From: Candidatus Chryseobacterium colombiense
GTDB taxonomy: Bacteria; Bacteroidota; Bacteroidia; Flavobacteriales; Weeksellaceae
Direction: 5' to 3'
Assembly: GCA_029203185.1 (NCBI GenBank)
Contig: CP119310.1
Span: 3,230,001 to 3,294,000 of the forward strand
DNA: 64,000 nucleotides
The position numbers and the translations under genes are program-made. Every line of letters begins with the position of its first letter. Positions within the stretch are counted from its first letter, which is position 1. The notes beneath the pieces are model-generated. The model was given only the letters and a program-made list of their open reading frames with translations, searched no databases and was not told the DNA's origin. Below are positions 62,951 through 64,000 of the stretch, piece after piece.

Positions 62951-63651
62951 ATTAATTCATATTGATCTAACATTTTTAAAATATCTTTTGGAGGATTAAA
63001 CATCAAAATATCAATAATTGAAAGCCATGGAAGATATTTATTATTAAACTGTTTATAAGGAATATTATTTGGTTTTAAAAATAAAAGATTGATTTTGTGC
63101 TCATTAAAATAGTCTTTGTTATAAATTTCTGTTCCTCCAATAGCATTGATGTAATCCTGAGCATCAGACTCTTTTGTAATTCTAATTAATCTATCAGCTT
63201 TGTCAATACCCTTTGATTCTGAAAAATCTTGGGAAGAAATGAAAATTTTTTTATTAATCTCCAAATACTCTAAAACTTTCAGAATACTTTGAATGGCTAA
63301 ATCTGAAATCGTTACAATATTGCGATTTTGAAGTAGGTCTTCTATAATAGGAATGACCGAATCATAAAAGGGAGCTTTTTTATAATTATTTTTTATAGTG
63401 ATAAGAATGTTATCGTAATCTTTTGAAGACTTGTCAATATTTATTTCATTGATTAATTTGTTTTGGCTGGCCTTTATTACCGGAATGGTAAAATATTGAG
63501 CTTTGTTGTTTACCAATATCTGGTTTCTGTTAATCCAACCTTTTTTTATATAATGTACATCGTCATAAAATATAAAATTGTCTACAGAATTAATTAGTTG
63601 AAAATAACCAATATACGGAAATATGTAGGGTTGCATAATGGCTGTTTTCAT
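62947..63651 (-). CDS. WbqC family protein
   Basis: 234 residues. The N-terminus AIMQPYIFPYIGYFQLINSV is the family signature, with DDVHYIKKGWINRNQI next and FLKPNNIPYKQF near 190. WbqC proteins accompany sugar aminotransferases and N-acyltransferases in O-antigen loci and are proposed to take part in N-acyl modification of 4-amino-4,6-dideoxy sugars. It lies 1 base from the aminotransferase gene and overlaps the GNAT gene by 4 bases. Confidence 0.93.
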   Translation of the reverse strand: MKTAIMQPYIFPYIGYFQLINSVDNFIFYDDVHYIKKGWINRNQILVNNKAQYFTIPVIKASQNKLINEINIDKSSKDYDNILITIKNNYKKAPFYDSVIPIIEDLLQNRNIVTISDLAIQSILKVLEYLEINKKIFISSQDFSESKGIDKADRLIRITKESDAQDYINAIGGTEIYNKDYFNEHKINLLFLKPNNIPYKQFNNKYLPWLSIIDILMFNPPKDILKMLDQYELI

Positions 63652-63652
63652 A

Positions 63653-64000
63653 TTAATTGTTTTGGATTCTTAACATTAGCCTGGAGATATGTTCTACTTC
63701 TTCAAAAGTAAGATCATAATAAAAAGGAAGGCATAAAACCCGTTTGGAAATATCTTCTGTAATGGGAAGCTCCATTTTTGGTAAATAGGGAAGTGATGAG
63801 GCAAGACTGGGATAAAAATATCTTCGTGTGAAAATTTCGTGTTTATCCATTTCCTGTTTTAATTTTAACAGTAAATCTTCACTTTCCAGTACAATCGGAT
63901 AATAGCAGTGGGTGTCATTTGCCTGATTATGTCGTAAAGGTTTCACATGTTTCAATCCTTTAAGTTTTTGATCATAAAGTGCCGCAAGTGCCTTTCTTTT
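63653..64000 (-). CDS. DegT/DnrJ/EryC1 sugar aminotransferase (N-terminal part missing)
   Basis: The last 115 codons; the frame stays open to the window edge, and the TTG at 63955 is an internal Leu codon. Visible are HCYYPIVLES, the substrate-facing region RRYFYPSLASSLPYL, and the C-terminal helix FEEVEHISRLM typical of this PLP-dependent fold-type I family. The PLP-lysine lies outside the window. The enzymes transfer an amino group to keto-sugar nucleotides such as dTDP-4-keto-6-deoxyglucose. With WbqC and GNAT it suggests a 4-acylamino-4,6-dideoxyhexose in the glycan. Confidence 0.88.
   Translation of the reverse strand, partial: KRKALAALYDQKLKGLKHVKPLRHNQANDTHCYYPIVLESEDLLLKLKQEMDKHEIFTRRYFYPSLASSLPYLPKMELPITEDISKRVLCLPFYYDLTFEEVEHISRLMLRIQNN

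Noticed and set aside
1..64000. CRISPR array, tRNA, rRNA or intact IS element
   Set aside because: No regular spaced repeat, no tRNA-like T-loop with matching arms and no transposase motif was seen by eye; a tRNAscan or ISfinder search would be decisive.
52861..64000. Flippase or polymerase (wzx/wzy) of the glycan locus
   Set aside because: The only polytopic proteins in the locus are the AT3 and MBOAT acyltransferases; no Wzx- or Wzy-like gene is present, so none was assigned.

Overview
The window looks like chromosomal DNA of a flavobacterium close to Chryseobacterium (Weeksellaceae). The evidence is low G+C content, three type B and one type A type IX secretion (T9SS) sorting domains, an XrtF exosortase with its partner gene, a paired SpvB-like/DUF6443-RHS locus, and a recurrent promoter -7 box of the form TAnnTTTG (the Bacteroidetes sigma factor motif). 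Several genes start only 4-6 bases after that box, so leaderless transcripts are likely. I saw no tRNA, rRNA, CRISPR array, intact insertion sequence or phage.

Layout. 1-7.8 kb (+): the tail of a T9SS-exported repeat protein, then two very large secreted proteins, an SpvB-like shell protein and an RHS-core protein. They are AT-richer than the rest and end at a strong terminator. 8-11.7 kb (-): a DUF6702 protein, a LOG-family protein, and a MurU-like nucleotidyltransferase, a stand-alone RapZ C-terminal domain and an AmgK-like sugar kinase, which together suggest amino-sugar or peptidoglycan recycling. 11.76-12.7 kb (+): xrtF and its partner. 12.7-21.8 kb (-): CDF metal transporter, asd, a small membrane protein, a TonB-dependent receptor, and the de novo NAD genes nadC and nadB with an unknown membrane protein between them, plus a nitroreductase. 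21.9-30.8 kb (-): three related T9SS type B proteins, two with an L-type-lectin-like domain, surrounding rnhA and dnaB. 30.9-35.2 kb (-): MFS exporter, small lipoproteins, a GH3-family enzyme and a short repeat protein. 35.4-40.5 kb (+): mfd, a lipoprotein and pth. 40.6-44 kb (-): two beta carbonic anhydrases enclosing a SulP transporter and a small secreted protein.

44.3-64 kb is a surface-glycan locus. It holds nine glycosyltransferases, three hexapeptide-repeat acyltransferases, two methyltransferases, an AsnB-type amidotransferase, a short epimerase, WbqC, a GNAT acyltransferase and the end of a DegT/EryC1 sugar aminotransferase. A plus-strand island at 48.7-52.9 kb carries an acyltransferase-3, an MBOAT and an SGNH-like protein, the parts of an O-acylation system. 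No flippase, polymerase or priming transferase lies inside the window, so the locus continues beyond 64 kb or elsewhere.

Most interesting items: the AmgK / RapZ-C / MurU cluster; the split SpvB/RHS locus with no visible immunity gene; the SulP-carbonic anhydrase cluster; the MFS promoter built into the preceding terminator; and the unknown membrane protein between nadB and nadC.
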